Positions 10,032 through 20,124 are shown, counted from the first letter of the stretch. The stretch: DNA of 64,000 nt from Chloroflexota bacterium (GCA_003451595.1 DMDA01000064.1:1-64000), one strand, 5' to 3'. The notes: generated by a model from the letters alone, not told the origin. A program made the numbers and translations.

Positions 10032-10232
10032 CTCACGATTTTGCCTCACGCAAAGCCGCAAAACTGAAGGTGATTTCCTTCGCACCCTTCGCGTGAGATG
10101 CATGAAGCACTGAACCCCAGAAATCGCGGCGGAAACGCCCACATAGGCAGCCACTAGACCCTCGTCACCGCACCGCCAGATGACGCACCAAAGACAACGC
10201 GCGGCATAACGCGCGCGCCGCATGTCGTCAGC

Positions 10233-10261
10233 TTGACACGCAGCAGGTGCAACGCTATACT
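10233..10261 (+). promoter_or_regulatory. Sigma-70 promoter of the zinc-binding protein gene
   Basis: TTGACA (10233-10238), a 17-bp spacer and TATACT (10256-10261). Transcription should begin near 10268, just before the Fur-type operator, with the gene start at 10320. Confidence 0.7.
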
Positions 10262-10271
10262 CCTAATCACA

Positions 10272-10290
10272 AATGAGAATAATTCTCATT
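10272..10290. promoter_or_regulatory. Fur/Zur-type operator, perfect 9-1-9 palindrome
   Basis: AATGAGAATAATTCTCATT is a perfect inverted repeat with a single central base. It contains the 7-1-7 core of the Fur family (TGAnAATnATTnTCA). It starts about 4 bp after the predicted transcription start of the downstream znuA-like gene, so a bound repressor would block transcription. The Fur-family regulator encoded immediately upstream is the obvious candidate. Confidence 0.8.
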
Positions 10291-10319
10291 AAAGCATTCT
10301 ATGTCTGAGAGGAGCTCCT

Positions 10320-11369
10320 ATGCTACACCGAATCAGTCGCCAGTCGCTTCAAATGGGGTTGGCGTGCGTGACATGTCTGGCGTTGTTTGCTGGTTGTGCA
10401 GCGCCCGGCGGCGCTACTGCGCCAACGCCTGTCGCCATGACAGATGATGATCATCAGGCCGCGACAGAACAAGTGGAGACACTGCCAGTGCTGACGCCAG
10501 TGACGCTGGCAGCAGGTGAAAAACTGCGAGTCGTCGCCACCACCAACATCGTTGGCGATGTCGTCCGCCAGGTCGGTGGCGATGCCATTGAGCTGGTGCA
10601 ACTGTTGCCGCCAGGAACCGACCCCCACAGCTATCAGGCGCGCCCGGATGACCTGCGCGCGCTCAATCAGGCGCACGTCGTTTTCGTCAATGGCCTGCAC
10701 CTGGAAGAAGCCATGGCGCCCGTGCTAGAAAGCCTGGACAGCGGCGCACCAGTGATTGCCGTCAATATCGGAGTGACGCCGCTGGAACTCCAGGAAGAAC
10801 ATGCTGACGACGCTGCAGATGACCATCACCATGAAGGCGCCGATCCCCACACATGGATGGATGTGCGCAATGTCGAACAATGGGTCGCAAACATCGCTGC
10901 AGTGTTGAGCGCCCTCGATCCGGCGCACGCCACAGCGTATGCCGCCAATGCTACAGCCTACACGGCCGAACTTACTGCACTCCACGAGGAGATCGCAACA
11001 ACACTGGCGTCAGTGCCAGCGGCTCAGCGCAAATTGGTCACCGACCATGACAATCTCGGCTACCTGGCGCACGCCTACGGCCTGACCATCGTGGGCGCCG
11101 TCATCCCATCACTCAGCACGATGGCGGCGCCTTCAGCCCAAGAGCTGGCGGCGTTGCAACAGCAGATCACACAGGAAGGGGTCAAGGCGATTCTGGTCGG
11201 GAACACGGTCAACCCCGCGGTTGCGCAACAGATCGCACGCGATACGGGCGCCGTCGTCACCTCTATCTACACCGATTCGCTGAGTGGCGCCGACGGGCCG
11301 GCCGCCACCTATCTTGAGATGATGCGCTACAACCTGGCGCAGATTGTGGCCGCGTTGACCGCCAAATGA
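10320..11369 (+). CDS. znuA: Zinc ABC transporter substrate-binding lipoprotein, ZnuA-like
   Basis: The 349-residue cluster A-I metal-binding protein has a lipoprotein signal peptide with lipobox LFAGC near residue 26, so it is anchored outside the membrane. Metal ligands expected for ZnuA are visible: His in GTDPHSYQ (~104), His in DPHTW (~176), His in TDHDNLGYLAHAYG (~242-248) and Asp in TDSLSG (~318). A His/Asp-rich loop with HHH (~161-176) is the zinc-scavenging loop typical of zinc rather than manganese binders. It sits behind a Fur-type operator. No znuB or znuC permease/ATPase gene is adjacent, so the rest of the importer must be elsewhere. Confidence 0.88.
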   Translation: MLHRISRQSLQMGLACVTCLALFAGCAAPGGATAPTPVAMTDDDHQAATEQVETLPVLTPVTLAAGEKLRVVATTNIVGDVVRQVGGDAIELVQLLPPGTDPHSYQARPDDLRALNQAHVVFVNGLHLEEAMAPVLESLDSGAPVIAVNIGVTPLELQEEHADDAADDHHHEGADPHTWMDVRNVEQWVANIAAVLSALDPAHATAYAANATAYTAELTALHEEIATTLASVPAAQRKLVTDHDNLGYLAHAYGLTIVGAVIPSLSTMAAPSAQELAALQQQITQEGVKAILVGNTVNPAVAQQIARDTGAVVTSIYTDSLSGADGPAATYLEMMRYNLAQIVAALTAK

Positions 11370-11413
11370 ATCAGCGGATTGTAGCAAATTGGAACCGGCC
11401 GGGTGTCAGCGGA

Positions 11414-11443
11414 TTGACAAAGGTTTGGCAGGCGGCTTATACT
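11414..11443 (+). promoter_or_regulatory. Promoter of the cobalamin operon
   Basis: TTGACA (11414-11419), an 18-bp spacer and TATACT (11438-11443). The predicted transcription start near 11450 lies at the 5' edge of the riboswitch. Confidence 0.65.
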
Positions 11444-11454
11444 GCTGGCAACTA

Positions 11455-11640
11455 AAAATCGTTCCGTACAGGCGTTCATCTATTACTGGTGGATGGACGA
11501 AACAGGCGAAGCCGGTGCAAATCCGGCGCTGTCCCGCAACTGTGATCGGCGCTTCGGCTGCCGAAAGTCAGGTCGACCTGCTGTACGTCTACGTGTCAGC
11601 CCTCGCGGAATGGGGTGCGCCGTCGATACCAAGTCACTGG
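11455..11640 (+). promoter_or_regulatory. Cobalamin (B12) riboswitch
   Basis: The leader contains the conserved core GCCGGTGCAAATCCGGCGCT, then GTCCCGCAACTGTGAT, and the B12 box AGTCAGGTCGACCTGC (11566-11581). This is the standard arrangement of an adenosylcobalamin-class riboswitch. It is followed by an intrinsic terminator and then the B12 uptake genes, so adenosylcobalamin should switch the operon off by transcription termination. The 5' and 3' limits are approximate. Confidence 0.92.
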
Positions 11641-11641
11641 C

Positions 11642-11680
11642 AAAACCACCTTCTCGCACGCGAGGAGGTGGTTTTATTTT
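11642..11680 (+). terminator. Intrinsic terminator, expression platform of the B12 riboswitch
   Basis: AAAACCACC and TCTCG pair with CGAG and GGTGGTTTT around a short loop, followed by a T-rich tract (TTTTATTTT). The position between riboswitch and first gene indicates conditional termination. Confidence 0.8.
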
Positions 11681-11711
11681 CAAAGGATTGTGGCGCAGCC
11701 AGGGAGGCAAG

Positions 11712-13142
11712 ATGAAACGTACACTTCAGGCATTGGCGATGAGCTTTCTCCCCGTCGCTCTGGTGGCGACTGTACTGTGGACATTGGCGCCCGTCCCGGT
11801 TACCGCAGAAACATCAGCCGGTGCACATCTGGCGACGATTTCGTCGCCACTCTCTGCGCATGGCGAACACACCGGCACTGTCAACACGGCGGCAGTAGTG
11901 GTGCAGTTCGACGACCTGCGCAGCGTTGTGCGCTGGGTCGACTTCACCGAGCCGATTTCCGGCCTCACTGCGTTGCAACGCGCTGGTCTTGATGTCACCG
12001 TTGGCGAAACCAGTTTCGGGCCAGCGGTCTGCGCAATCGAGGGTGTCGGTTGCCCTGCCGACAACTGTTTTTGTAATACCGACCTGTTCTGGGGCTACAA
12101 CTTCTGGGATGGACAAGGCTGGCAAGGGTATCCGGTTGGCGCTGCGACTTCGGAAATATCGGCGACAGGCGCCATCGAAGGCTGGCGTTGGGGCGCCTTT
12201 GGCAGCGCACAGACGCCCGCCGAGCAGGCCATCGCTGCAGCCAGCGCGCTGCAATGGCTACGCAGTCAACAAAACCCAACCACAGGTGGCTTCGGCGATA
12301 GTGTAGGCGGCGCCATCGAAGTGCTGCTGGCCCTGGGCGCCAATCACGAACGACCAGAGCAGTGGCAGCCCATCGATGGACTGCGCTCACTCGACGCCTA
12401 TCTGCGCCCCCGCGCCAGAGAATTTAGCCGCAGCAACGTCGCTGCCGCCGGCAAGCTGGCCGTTGCCGCCGCCGCTGCGGATGCCTGCCGGCCGGCACGC
12501 ATGGTGAAGCCCTCCTTCTATCTGACTGATGGCGCCTACAGCGCCGACGCCGGCTTCAACGCCTGGGGGATGCTTGGCGCGGCCGCATTGGGCGAGGAAA
12601 TCCCCGCCAGCGCAGTTGCAGCGCTGCTCAGCCAGCAGGGCGAGACCGGTGGCTGGGAATGGCAGGCTGGCTTTGGCGCCGACACCAATACCACTGCGCT
12701 CGCAATCCAGGCGCTGATTGCAGCAGGTCATCCGGCGGACGCCGACGAAATTGCAGCAGCGCTGGCTTTCCTCAAAAGCGCACAGACAGAAACTGGCGGC
12801 TTCGTGTACGATCCGAAGACGCCTGAGTATGGCGCCGACGCCAACTCCACAGCCTACGCGATCCAGGCGTTGCTGGCAGCAGGCGAAGACCCTGCGGGTG
12901 CAGCGTGGACAGTCAACGGCTTCACGCCGATGCGCTTTCTATTGGGGTTACAGCTTGCGGATGGCAGCTTCGAATGGCAGCCCAACACCGGGAGCAATCT
13001 GATGGCTACGGCGCAAGCTGTGCCTGCATTGCTCGGGCAGACGTTTCCGGTCGTAGTCCGCGATCTGGAATTTTGCGCTGACCGCACGCTGCGGCTAGCG
13101 CGTGAAGCAGCGACAGGAGCGACGCCTGAAACGCAACCATAA
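11712..13142 (+). CDS. Secreted transcobalamin-like B12-binding protein (DUF4430-like plus alpha/alpha toroid)
   Basis: The 476-residue protein begins after a GGAGG ribosome-binding site; upstream in-frame ATG codons lie inside the riboswitch and are rejected. A signal peptide spans residues ~1-35. Residues ~60-160 resemble the DUF4430/transcobalamin C-terminal beta domain, with a CAIEGVGC...CFC pattern, aromatic residues and AIEGWRWG. Residues ~165-460 contain repeated WLRSQQ...[22 protein letters not shown] and GGFVYDP units typical of terpene-cyclase/transcobalamin alpha/alpha toroids. In animal intrinsic factor and transcobalamin the toroid comes first and the beta domain second; here the order is reversed. 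Riboswitch control and the ECF importer genes downstream support capture of cobalamin outside the cell. Direct B12 binding is inferred. Confidence 0.78.
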   Translation: MKRTLQALAMSFLPVALVATVLWTLAPVPVTAETSAGAHLATISSPLSAHGEHTGTVNTAAVVVQFDDLRSVVRWVDFTEPISGLTALQRAGLDVTVGETSFGPAVCAIEGVGCPADNCFCNTDLFWGYNFWDGQGWQGYPVGAATSEISATGAIEGWRWGAFGSAQTPAEQAIAAASALQWLRSQQNPTTGGFGDSVGGAIEVLLALGANHERPEQWQPIDGLRSLDAYLRPRAREFSRSNVAAAGKLAVAAAAADACRPARMVKPSFYLTDGAYSADAGFNAWGMLGAAALGEEIPASAVAALLSQQGETGGWEWQAGFGADTNTTALAIQALIAAGHPADADEIAAALAFLKSAQTETGGFVYDPKTPEYGADANSTAYAIQALLAAGEDPAGAAWTVNGFTPMRFLLGLQLADGSFEWQPNTGSNLMATAQAVPALLGQTFPVVVRDLEFCADRTLRLAREAATGATPETQP

Positions 13143-13173
13143 GCATGAAGGGCTGAATCGCACATACTGGGGG

Positions 13174-13971
13174 ATGGGCGCAGCGGTTCTCGGCAACGCC
13201 AAGACGCCGCGTCTGCCCGCAGCATCTATATTGTCGGCGCTCCTGCTTGCAGTCATCAGTGCGATTCTGCTGCTCACAGCAACGCCAGTGGCGGCGCAGG
13301 AAGAGAATCGCGCCGGGTTGGTGATTGTTCACGGCGACGGCAGCGTGGCGACGCAGTGCATTGCCTTCGCGGAAGCATCGATCAGCGGCGCCGAGCTGTT
13401 GGCGCGCAGCAAGTTTGACCTGTCTATCGAAGCAAGCAGCATGGGGGCGACGATCTGCCGCATCGATGGCGAGGGTTGCACGTTTCCAGGCGAGGCGTGC
13501 TTCTGCCAATGCCAGGGCAGCCCATGCGTCTACTGGTCATACTGGCGGCTGAACGACGGGGAATGGCGCTACAGCAACCTCGGCGCCGGCAATACCGTTG
13601 TGCGCGCTGGCGATGTCGAGGGCTGGCGGTGGGGACAAGGCGCCGTTGACAAAGCAGAAGCGCCGCCTGTCGTCACCTTCCAGGAAATTTGCGGCGCGTC
13701 CGCCCAGACCCTCACCCTGACATCCACGCTCGTCCCCGCCACAACTCCGCTGATTGCAACGCTGTCACCGTTGCCGACTGCACCTCAGTCTGTGGCAACG
13801 TCAATGGCAACGTCAATGGCAACGTCAATGGCAGTCCAGCTAGACCAACCACAAGCAGCGCCAACGCCGTTGGCCGCATTGGGTGCGATACTCGTTGCAC
13901 TGGTCATACCACCGGCGGCGCTGTTGCTGTGGAGATGGGTGCGCCACGTCGGCAAGGAGCGCAACCCATGA
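13174..13971 (+). CDS. Membrane-anchored DUF4430-like (transcobalamin beta domain) protein
   Basis: The 265-residue form starts at the ATG at 13174, which gives a normal signal peptide; a GTG at 13102, overlapping the previous gene, is an alternative. A single beta domain repeats the pattern of the upstream protein: CRIDGEGC, a CFCQCQG cluster, WSYWRLNDGEWRY and GDVEGWRWG. A Pro/Thr-rich linker with three ATSM repeats follows, then a C-terminal membrane helix (LAALGAILVALVIPPAALLLW) ending in basic residues. It is therefore a surface protein held in the membrane beside the ECF S component, whose start overlaps its stop. It probably binds cobalamin or hands it to the transporter; there is no direct evidence for binding. 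Confidence 0.7.
   Translation: MGAAVLGNAKTPRLPAASILSALLLAVISAILLLTATPVAAQEENRAGLVIVHGDGSVATQCIAFAEASISGAELLARSKFDLSIEASSMGATICRIDGEGCTFPGEACFCQCQGSPCVYWSYWRLNDGEWRYSNLGAGNTVVRAGDVEGWRWGQGAVDKAEAPPVVTFQEICGASAQTLTLTSTLVPATTPLIATLSPLPTAPQSVATSMATSMATSMAVQLDQPQAAPTPLAALGAILVALVIPPAALLLWRWVRHVGKERNP
13795..13830 (+). repeat. Three perfect 12-bp tandem repeats in the linker
   Basis: GCAACGTCAATG occurs three times in a row and encodes ATSM units between the beta domain and the membrane helix. Unit number could vary between strains and set the linker length. Confidence 0.9.
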
Positions 13972-14906
13972 GACGCATCACGACGCTGCTCACCTACCTG
14001 TTGACCACTCTGGTCGGCGTCATTGCCTTTCTCTATCCCTTCTGGCTACCGCAAGTGACACAGACAGCTGCCGGCGACATAGCGCACGCTGGCGACAGCG
14101 CGTTGATGGTGACGGTGCTGGTGGGCATTTGCTTCATCGTGCTGCTGTTGGAGGTGCAGCGCGAGGCGGTCGGCGCCAAACCGATTGCACTGCTTGGCGT
14201 GCTGGTGGCGATCAATGCCACGCTGCGCTTTGCAGAGGTTGCGGTGCCGGGGCCGGGCGGCTTCAGCCCAATCTTTCTGCTGATTATCCTGGGCGGTTAT
14301 GTATTTGGCGGCGGTTTTGGTTTCCTGCTCGGCGCACTGACCTTGCTGGTGTCGGCAATAATCACAGGCGGCGTTGGGCCATGGCTGCCTTACCAGATGT
14401 TCACGGCCGGCTGGGTTGGGTTGAGTGCGCCGCTCTGTCGTCCTGTGGTGAGGATCATGGCAGGGGCGACAGGCGCCGCGCCGCAAGCATCAGCCAAAGG
14501 CGAGGCCGAAGCTGAGGCAAGGCGCGTCACCCCTCGCCCCTCGCCCCCCGCCCTTCGCAGCGAAGTCTGGGTGCTGGCTCTTTTTGCCGGCTATTGGGGC
14601 TTGCTCTTTGGAGCAATCATGAATCTGTGGTTTTGGCCCTTTGCTGTTGGGCCGATGCAGATGCACTGGACGCCGGGCATCGGTGTGTGGGAGACGGTGC
14701 AACGGTATCTGGTCTTCTACGCAGTGACTTCGCTGGCGTGGGACATGGCGCGTGCGATCGGTAATTTTGTCCTGGTGGTGTTTGCTGGCGCTGCTATTCT
14801 GCGCGTGCTGCGGCGTTTCCAGTTGCGTTTTAACTTTGTGCAACTGCCCTCACTGCCTGGAGCAGGTCGAGTGGGCGCCAGGGAGGAATCATGGACGGCG
14901 CGCTAA
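13968..14906 (+). CDS. ECF transporter substrate-specific (S) component, predicted cobalamin
   Basis: This 312-residue integral membrane protein has about seven to eight hydrophobic segments. Its ATG overlaps the stop of the preceding gene (ATGA), so translation is coupled. The central [20 protein letters not shown] and [19 protein letters not shown] segments are typical of the ECF S family seen beside DUF4430 proteins. It should bind the vitamin within the membrane and pair with the T and A subunits encoded next. Residues ~170-199 form an unusual hydrophilic loop ([17 protein letters not shown]) encoded by a CCCCTCG-type low-complexity stretch. Cobalamin specificity is inferred from the riboswitch and the PduO gene. 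Confidence 0.82.
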   Translation: MRRITTLLTYLLTTLVGVIAFLYPFWLPQVTQTAAGDIAHAGDSALMVTVLVGICFIVLLLEVQREAVGAKPIALLGVLVAINATLRFAEVAVPGPGGFSPIFLLIILGGYVFGGGFGFLLGALTLLVSAIITGGVGPWLPYQMFTAGWVGLSAPLCRPVVRIMAGATGAAPQASAKGEAEAEARRVTPRPSPPALRSEVWVLALFAGYWGLLFGAIMNLWFWPFAVGPMQMHWTPGIGVWETVQRYLVFYAVTSLAWDMARAIGNFVLVVFAGAAILRVLRRFQLRFNFVQLPSLPGAGRVGAREESWTAR

Positions 14907-15949
14907 CCACTCCACTGGTAGAAACCAGGTTGCCAGTGCGCGCTCCCTTGCATCCGCTAACGTGGACAGCATGGATTGCGGCCATTGTGGCAATTTTGAC
15001 GCTGACGCGCAACCCGGTCTACCTGGCGTTGACGCTGGCCACGATTGTGCTCGTGCGCTGGCGTTGCTTAGCGCCGGTGCACGCAGAAGATGGGGGACTG
15101 ACGCTCTCACCGCTGCGCTTCGGGCTACTTGTTATGACGACAGCCGCAATCTTCAACATGGCAATGGTGCGCGTGGGGACAACAGTGATCTTCACACTGC
15201 CGGGATGGATACCGCTGTTGGGCGGCGCGTGGACGCTGGAGGCGCTGGTCTACGGTGCGCTCAACGGGTTGGCGTTGGCTGGTCTCTTTGCCGGCTTCAC
15301 GGTGATCAACCGCGTCGTGCCCGTGCGGGCGCTGCTACGGTTGACGCCACGCGCCTTCTATCCGGTGGCGGTGGTGGTCTCGATCGCCATCACGTTTGCA
15401 CCGACGACGCTGCAACAAATTCAGCAGATTCGCGAGGCGCAGGCAGTGCGCGGCCATCGACTGCGCGGGGTGCGCAGCTGGCTGCCGTTGGTCGTGCCGC
15501 TGCTGGAGGGTGGCATGGAGCGCTCGCTGCAGCTGGCCGAAGCAATGGTGGCGCGCGGTTTCGCCAGCGGTGACGAGAAGGTCGAACGCTGGCCACAGCT
15601 GCTGGTGTTGACCGGTTTTGTCGCCGTTGTGGCCGGCTGGCTGCTACGGCTGCTCTGGGCGCAACCTGTCTGGGGCGCGGCCTTGCTGATCGTGGGCAGC
15701 GCCGCGCTGCTGAGCGGCCTCTGGCGCGCCGGGCGCCGCCATCCCCACACAGTCTATCGCCCGGATCAATGGCGGTGGTGGGACTGGCTGGTGATTGGCG
15801 GGGCAGCGCTGGCTGCCTGCGCCTATCTCTTGCCGCTATTCGAACGCAGTGCAATCTTTTACTATCCTTACCCAACGCTGATCTGGCCGGGCTTCGACTG
15901 GCGCATTGGGCTGGCAACGCTGGGGCTGGCCGCACCAGCATGGACATGA
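14891..15949 (+). CDS. ecfT: ECF transporter transmembrane (T) component
   Basis: The 352-residue CbiQ/EcfT-type membrane protein starts after AGGGAGGA and overlaps the S gene by 16 bp. It has several membrane helices and two cytoplasmic coupling motifs, [10 protein letters not shown] and MVARGFA, the Ala-Arg-Gly signatures that dock into the ATPase grooves. It links the S component to the fused ATPase encoded directly downstream. Confidence 0.88.
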   Translation: MDGALTTPLVETRLPVRAPLHPLTWTAWIAAIVAILTLTRNPVYLALTLATIVLVRWRCLAPVHAEDGGLTLSPLRFGLLVMTTAAIFNMAMVRVGTTVIFTLPGWIPLLGGAWTLEALVYGALNGLALAGLFAGFTVINRVVPVRALLRLTPRAFYPVAVVVSIAITFAPTTLQQIQQIREAQAVRGHRLRGVRSWLPLVVPLLEGGMERSLQLAEAMVARGFASGDEKVERWPQLLVLTGFVAVVAGWLLRLLWAQPVWGAALLIVGSAALLSGLWRAGRRHPHTVYRPDQWRWWDWLVIGGAALAACAYLLPLFERSAIFYYPYPTLIWPGFDWRIGLATLGLAAPAWT

Positions 15950-15970
15950 GCCACCAAAGGAGTGACGGAC

Positions 15971-17677
15971 TTGATTCAATTGGAGCACCTGACCTACACC
16001 TATCCGGGCGCAGCAACCCCAGCGTTGAAAGATGTCTCTCTTGCCCTGCCGGAAGGGCAGCTGATCTTGCTGATCGGGCCATCGGGCGCGGGCAAATCGA
16101 CGTTGCTACGCTGTCTCAACGGGTTGACGCCACATTTCAGCGGCGGCGCCATCAGCGGCGCTGTGCGCGTGAACGGCCAAGATCCGGTGGCGGCGACGCC
16201 GCGCCTACTCAGTCAGCATGTAGGCTTTGTCTTTCAGGACCCAGAGGCGCAATTTGTCACCGACCGCGTCGAGGACGAGATCGCCTTTGCGCTGGAGAAC
16301 GCCGCCATGACGCCAGCGGCGATGCGCGTGCGCGTCGAGGAGACATTGGATTTGCTGGACCTGACGCCACTCCGTGACCGTGCGCTCAAGCAGCTTTCCG
16401 GCGGCGAACGGCAGCGTGTGGCGATTGCGGCGGCGTTGGCGTTGCGCCCATCGATCCTGGTCTTGGACGAGCCGACTTCGCAGCTCGACCCCAAATCCGC
16501 GGAGGATGTGCTCAACGCATTGGTGCGCCTGAACCATGACCTGGGGCTGACCGTGATTCTGGCCGAGCATCGGTTGGAGCGCGTGTTGCCCTACGTGGAC
16601 AGCATCATCTACCTGCCCGATAATGGCGATCCGGTCCTCTTTGATGAGGCGCGCGCCGTGATGAGCCAGGTCGAGCTGGCGCCGCCGCTGGTGAGGGTGG
16701 GCAAGATGCTGGGATGGCAGCCACTGCCGCTGACGATCAAAGAAGGGCTGCGCTTCAGCCGGCGCTGGTTGGCAGAGCAACGCTCGCACCCCGACGCCAG
16801 CTTGCGCCGTCGACGCCGCTTTGTCCGCACAGGCGCTCCCTATATACAGGCGCGGCAGGTCAAGGTGCACTACGGCGGTCAGCCGGTCTTGCGCGGCGTC
16901 GATCTGGATGTGTGGCCGGGTGAAATTGTTGTACTGATGGGGCGCAATGGCGCTGGCAAAACGACGCTGCTGCGCTCTCTTGTGGGGTTGGTGCGCCCGC
17001 AGGCTGGCGAAATTCGCATCGACGGCAAGCCTAATCGCGGGCGCGACGTTGCCGACATCTGTCGCCAGGTAGGTTATCTGCCACAAGACCCCAACACCCT
17101 GCTCTTTGCCGAAAGCGTGGGCGAAGAACTGGCCGTCACGCTGCGCAATCACGGGGTGGAGAGTGGAGATTGGCGACTGGAGATTGAGAGAGCGAGCGAT
17201 GGTGCGAGTGGAAGAGGGGAGGATAATCCCCATTCTTCAATCGCACAATCGCTGCATTCCCCAATCCCTTCGTTGCTGCGCAGGCTTGGTCTGATCGACA
17301 AAGCTAACACCTACCCGCGTGATCTGAGCGTTGGCGAGCGGCAGCGCGTAGCCTTGGCGGCGATCACGGTGACGCAGCCAGGGGCCTTGCTACTCGACGA
17401 ACCGACGCGCGGGTTAGACTATGCCGCCAAGCGCGCGCTGGAGCAACTGCTGCACGGCTGGCGCGACGATGGCATGGCCATCCTCGTCGTGACGCATGAT
17501 GTCGAACTGGCCGCCGCCATTGCCGACCGCGTGATTCTGATGAGCCAGGGAGAGATTATCGCTGAAGGCGAACCGACTGAAGTGATGGCAACCTCACCGC
17601 TCTTTGCGCCGCAAATTGCTAAACTATTTCCCGAAACCGGTTGGTTGACAGCCGACGATGTATTAGGAGCAAGCTAA
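15971..17677 (+). CDS. ECF transporter ATPase, two ABC domains fused (A-A')
   Basis: The protein contains two complete ABC nucleotide-binding domains. Domain 1: Walker [10 protein letters not shown], signature LSGGERQR, Walker [12 protein letters not shown]. Domain 2: GRNGAGKTT, signature [19 protein letters not shown]. It powers the ECF importer. The start is uncertain: TTG at 15971 has an AAAGGAG site 8 bp upstream, while the GTG at 15962 overlaps that site; both are in frame. Residues ~396-434 of domain 2 are an atypical insertion in the helical subdomain, rich in Ser and Asp/Glu, encoded by repeat-like DNA. Key catalytic residues are intact in both halves. Confidence 0.88.
   Translation: MIQLEHLTYTYPGAATPALKDVSLALPEGQLILLIGPSGAGKSTLLRCLNGLTPHFSGGAISGAVRVNGQDPVAATPRLLSQHVGFVFQDPEAQFVTDRVEDEIAFALENAAMTPAAMRVRVEETLDLLDLTPLRDRALKQLSGGERQRVAIAAALALRPSILVLDEPTSQLDPKSAEDVLNALVRLNHDLGLTVILAEHRLERVLPYVDSIIYLPDNGDPVLFDEARAVMSQVELAPPLVRVGKMLGWQPLPLTIKEGLRFSRRWLAEQRSHPDASLRRRRRFVRTGAPYIQARQVKVHYGGQPVLRGVDLDVWPGEIVVLMGRNGAGKTTLLRSLVGLVRPQAGEIRIDGKPNRGRDVADICRQVGYLPQDPNTLLFAESVGEELAVTLRNHGVESGDWRLEIERASDGASGRGEDNPHSSIAQSLHSPIPSLLRRLGLIDKANTYPRDLSVGERQRVALAAITVTQPGALLLDEPTRGLDYAAKRALEQLLHGWRDDGMAILVVTHDVELAAAIADRVILMSQGEIIAEGEPTEVMATSPLFAPQIAKLFPETGWLTADDVLGAS
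17157..17272 (+). repeat. Repeat-like DNA inserted in frame in the second ABC domain
   Basis: The stretch has GGAGATTG/GAGAG-type units on the left and the complementary style (CTTCAATCGCACAATCG, CCCCAATCCC) on the right, so it can fold on itself. It resembles in style the intergenic repeat at 21026-21172. It contributes about 38 residues between the Q-loop region and the signature motif without breaking the frame. Confidence 0.5.
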
Positions 17678-17678
17678 G

Positions 17679-18242
17679 ATGCCAAGATTGACGAAGATTT
17701 ACACCAAGAAGGGTGATGAAGGGCAAACCTCACTGGGCGGCGGGCAGCGCGTCCCCAAAGACCATCTGCGCGTCACCGCCTACGGCACGGTGGATGAACT
17801 TAACTCGCAGATCGGCGTGGCGCTGGCGTTCGGTCTCGACGCACAACTGGCGACGGTGCTGGCGGAGATACAGAACGAGCTATTCGACCTCGGCTCTGAT
17901 CTAGCTTTCGTCGAGGAAGACAAGGCGATCTACAAGTTGCCACAGATCGAGGCGCGCCACATCGAACGCCTGGAAGACATGATCGATGAGATGACAGCAG
18001 CGCTTGGCCCACTGGAGAACTTCATCTTGCCGGGTGGATCGCCCGGCGCGGCGCAACTCCACGTGGCGCGCACCGTCTGCCGCCGCGCCGAGCGCGATGT
18101 CGCTGCACTGGCGCGCGAGGAAACGGTGGGCGCCAATGTGCTGGCTTATCTCAACCGCCTGTCCGATGCGCTTTTCGTGATGGCGCGCTACGAGAACTTC
18201 ATGAAGGGCGTGGCAGAACCGCTGTGGCAGCCAGGCGCATAA
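17679..18242 (+). CDS. Cob(I)alamin adenosyltransferase, PduO type
   Basis: The 187-residue enzyme transfers adenosyl from ATP to cob(I)alamin, making adenosylcobalamin, the probable ligand of the upstream riboswitch. The N-terminal [15 protein letters not shown] is the ATP-binding signature of PduO-type ATRs, and [12 protein letters not shown] and [11 protein letters not shown] are the other family motifs. The gene begins 1 bp after the ATPase stop and closes the B12 uptake operon, so imported vitamin would be activated directly. Confidence 0.93.
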   Translation: MPRLTKIYTKKGDEGQTSLGGGQRVPKDHLRVTAYGTVDELNSQIGVALAFGLDAQLATVLAEIQNELFDLGSDLAFVEEDKAIYKLPQIEARHIERLEDMIDEMTAALGPLENFILPGGSPGAAQLHVARTVCRRAERDVAALAREETVGANVLAYLNRLSDALFVMARYENFMKGVAEPLWQPGA

Positions 18243-18249
18243 GTCACGG

Positions 18250-18279
18250 TTGACCAAACCGGAACAAATGTGCTAAGCT
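18250..18279 (+). promoter_or_regulatory. Possible promoter of the Uma2-type gene
   Basis: TTGACC (18250-18255), an 18-bp spacer and TAAGCT (18274-18279) with a TG extension. The -10 is a weak match; position 45 bp before the gene start is reasonable. Confidence 0.35.
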
Positions 18280-18324
18280 ACAGCACAGAACTGGTGATTG
18301 CTGACCAGATAAGGAGGAACTGCG

Positions 18325-19092
18325 ATGTCGGTCGAGGCGACGGTGATGGAAGCTGTCGTGGCCCCACCAGAGGGTGAGGCGCTTTCCTACACACCTATCG
18401 AAATTGACTACACAAACATCATCACCGAGGATGACGCTCCTGTGGACAATCTATTCTCCGAACGCCAACAACGGTTGCTGGCTGATAGCCTTTACACCTC
18501 TTGGGATGCAGCGGGAGCACACCGTCCCTTCCTCGCGATGACCAACGTTGGCCTGTTTTTTGCGCTTTCAACGCCACCCTATGTGCCAGACGTACTGGTC
18601 AGCCTGGACGTGCGCCTACCCGATGACCCATTTCCCAAGAAGAATCGCTCTTATTTTATTTGGGAGTATGGCAAGCCACCAGAGATTGTGATCGAGATTG
18701 TCTCGAACCGCAAGGGCGGCGAACTGGATGAGAAGCTAGACGGCTACGCGCGGCTGGGCGTCACCTACTACATTGTCTATGACCCAGAGTTGCTGTTGAC
18801 GCAACAGGCGCTCTACGTATATGCGCGCCGCGATCTGCGCTTCGTCCCGATTGCGCCAGAGACATTGCCAGGCATTGGTTTGGGCGTGACGCTCTGGGAA
18901 GGTGAATACGAAGACTTGTCGGGCGTCTGGCTGCGTTGGATCGACAGCGAGGGCAACTTGCTGCTTACCGGCAAAGAGCGCGCTGAGCAGGAGCGCCAGC
19001 GCGCTGAGCAGGAGCGCCAACGCGCTGAAGTGTTGGCGGCAAAACTGCGAGAACTGGGCATCGACCCCGACCAGATTACTGGCGGCGACTAA
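18325..19092 (+). CDS. Uma2-family (DUF820) PD-(D/E)XK-fold protein
   Basis: The 255-residue protein starts after an AAGGAGG site. It has the Uma2 core: VPDVLVSLDVRLP, then PEIVIEIVSNRKGGELDEKLDGYARLGVTYYIVYDP, with the acidic and EIVS...K residues of a restriction-endonuclease-like fold. The C-terminus is a short coiled coil built from two 21-bp DNA repeats (18979-19020) encoding RAEQERQ heptads. The family is abundant in Chloroflexota and Cyanobacteria and its cellular role is unknown. It appears independent of the flanking operons. Confidence 0.85.
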   Translation: MSVEATVMEAVVAPPEGEALSYTPIEIDYTNIITEDDAPVDNLFSERQQRLLADSLYTSWDAAGAHRPFLAMTNVGLFFALSTPPYVPDVLVSLDVRLPDDPFPKKNRSYFIWEYGKPPEIVIEIVSNRKGGELDEKLDGYARLGVTYYIVYDPELLLTQQALYVYARRDLRFVPIAPETLPGIGLGVTLWEGEYEDLSGVWLRWIDSEGNLLLTGKERAEQERQRAEQERQRAEVLAAKLRELGIDPDQITGGD

Positions 19093-19172
19093 TAAAATGA
19101 CATTTTCATGTGCAGATGCTGACTACATTGCAAGTATGGTGGCGGCGTCTGCACATGCAGCGGTCGGCGCAA

Positions 19173-20114
<942 letters not shown>

Positions 20115-20124
20115 CGCTCTGTCC

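Noticed and set aside
11493..11711. N-terminal extension of the transcobalamin-like protein frame
   Set aside because: It is open in frame but lies within the cobalamin riboswitch and its terminator; the ATG at 11712 has a ribosome-binding site and opens a signal peptide.
13102..13173. GTG start for the second DUF4430-like protein
   Set aside because: It would overlap the previous gene by 41 bp and add a long basic extension before the signal peptide; the ATG at 13174 is more natural, though not proven.
16205..17233. 342-codon minus-strand ORF
   Set aside because: Shadow of the ECF ATPase, whose Walker and signature motifs are on the plus strand.
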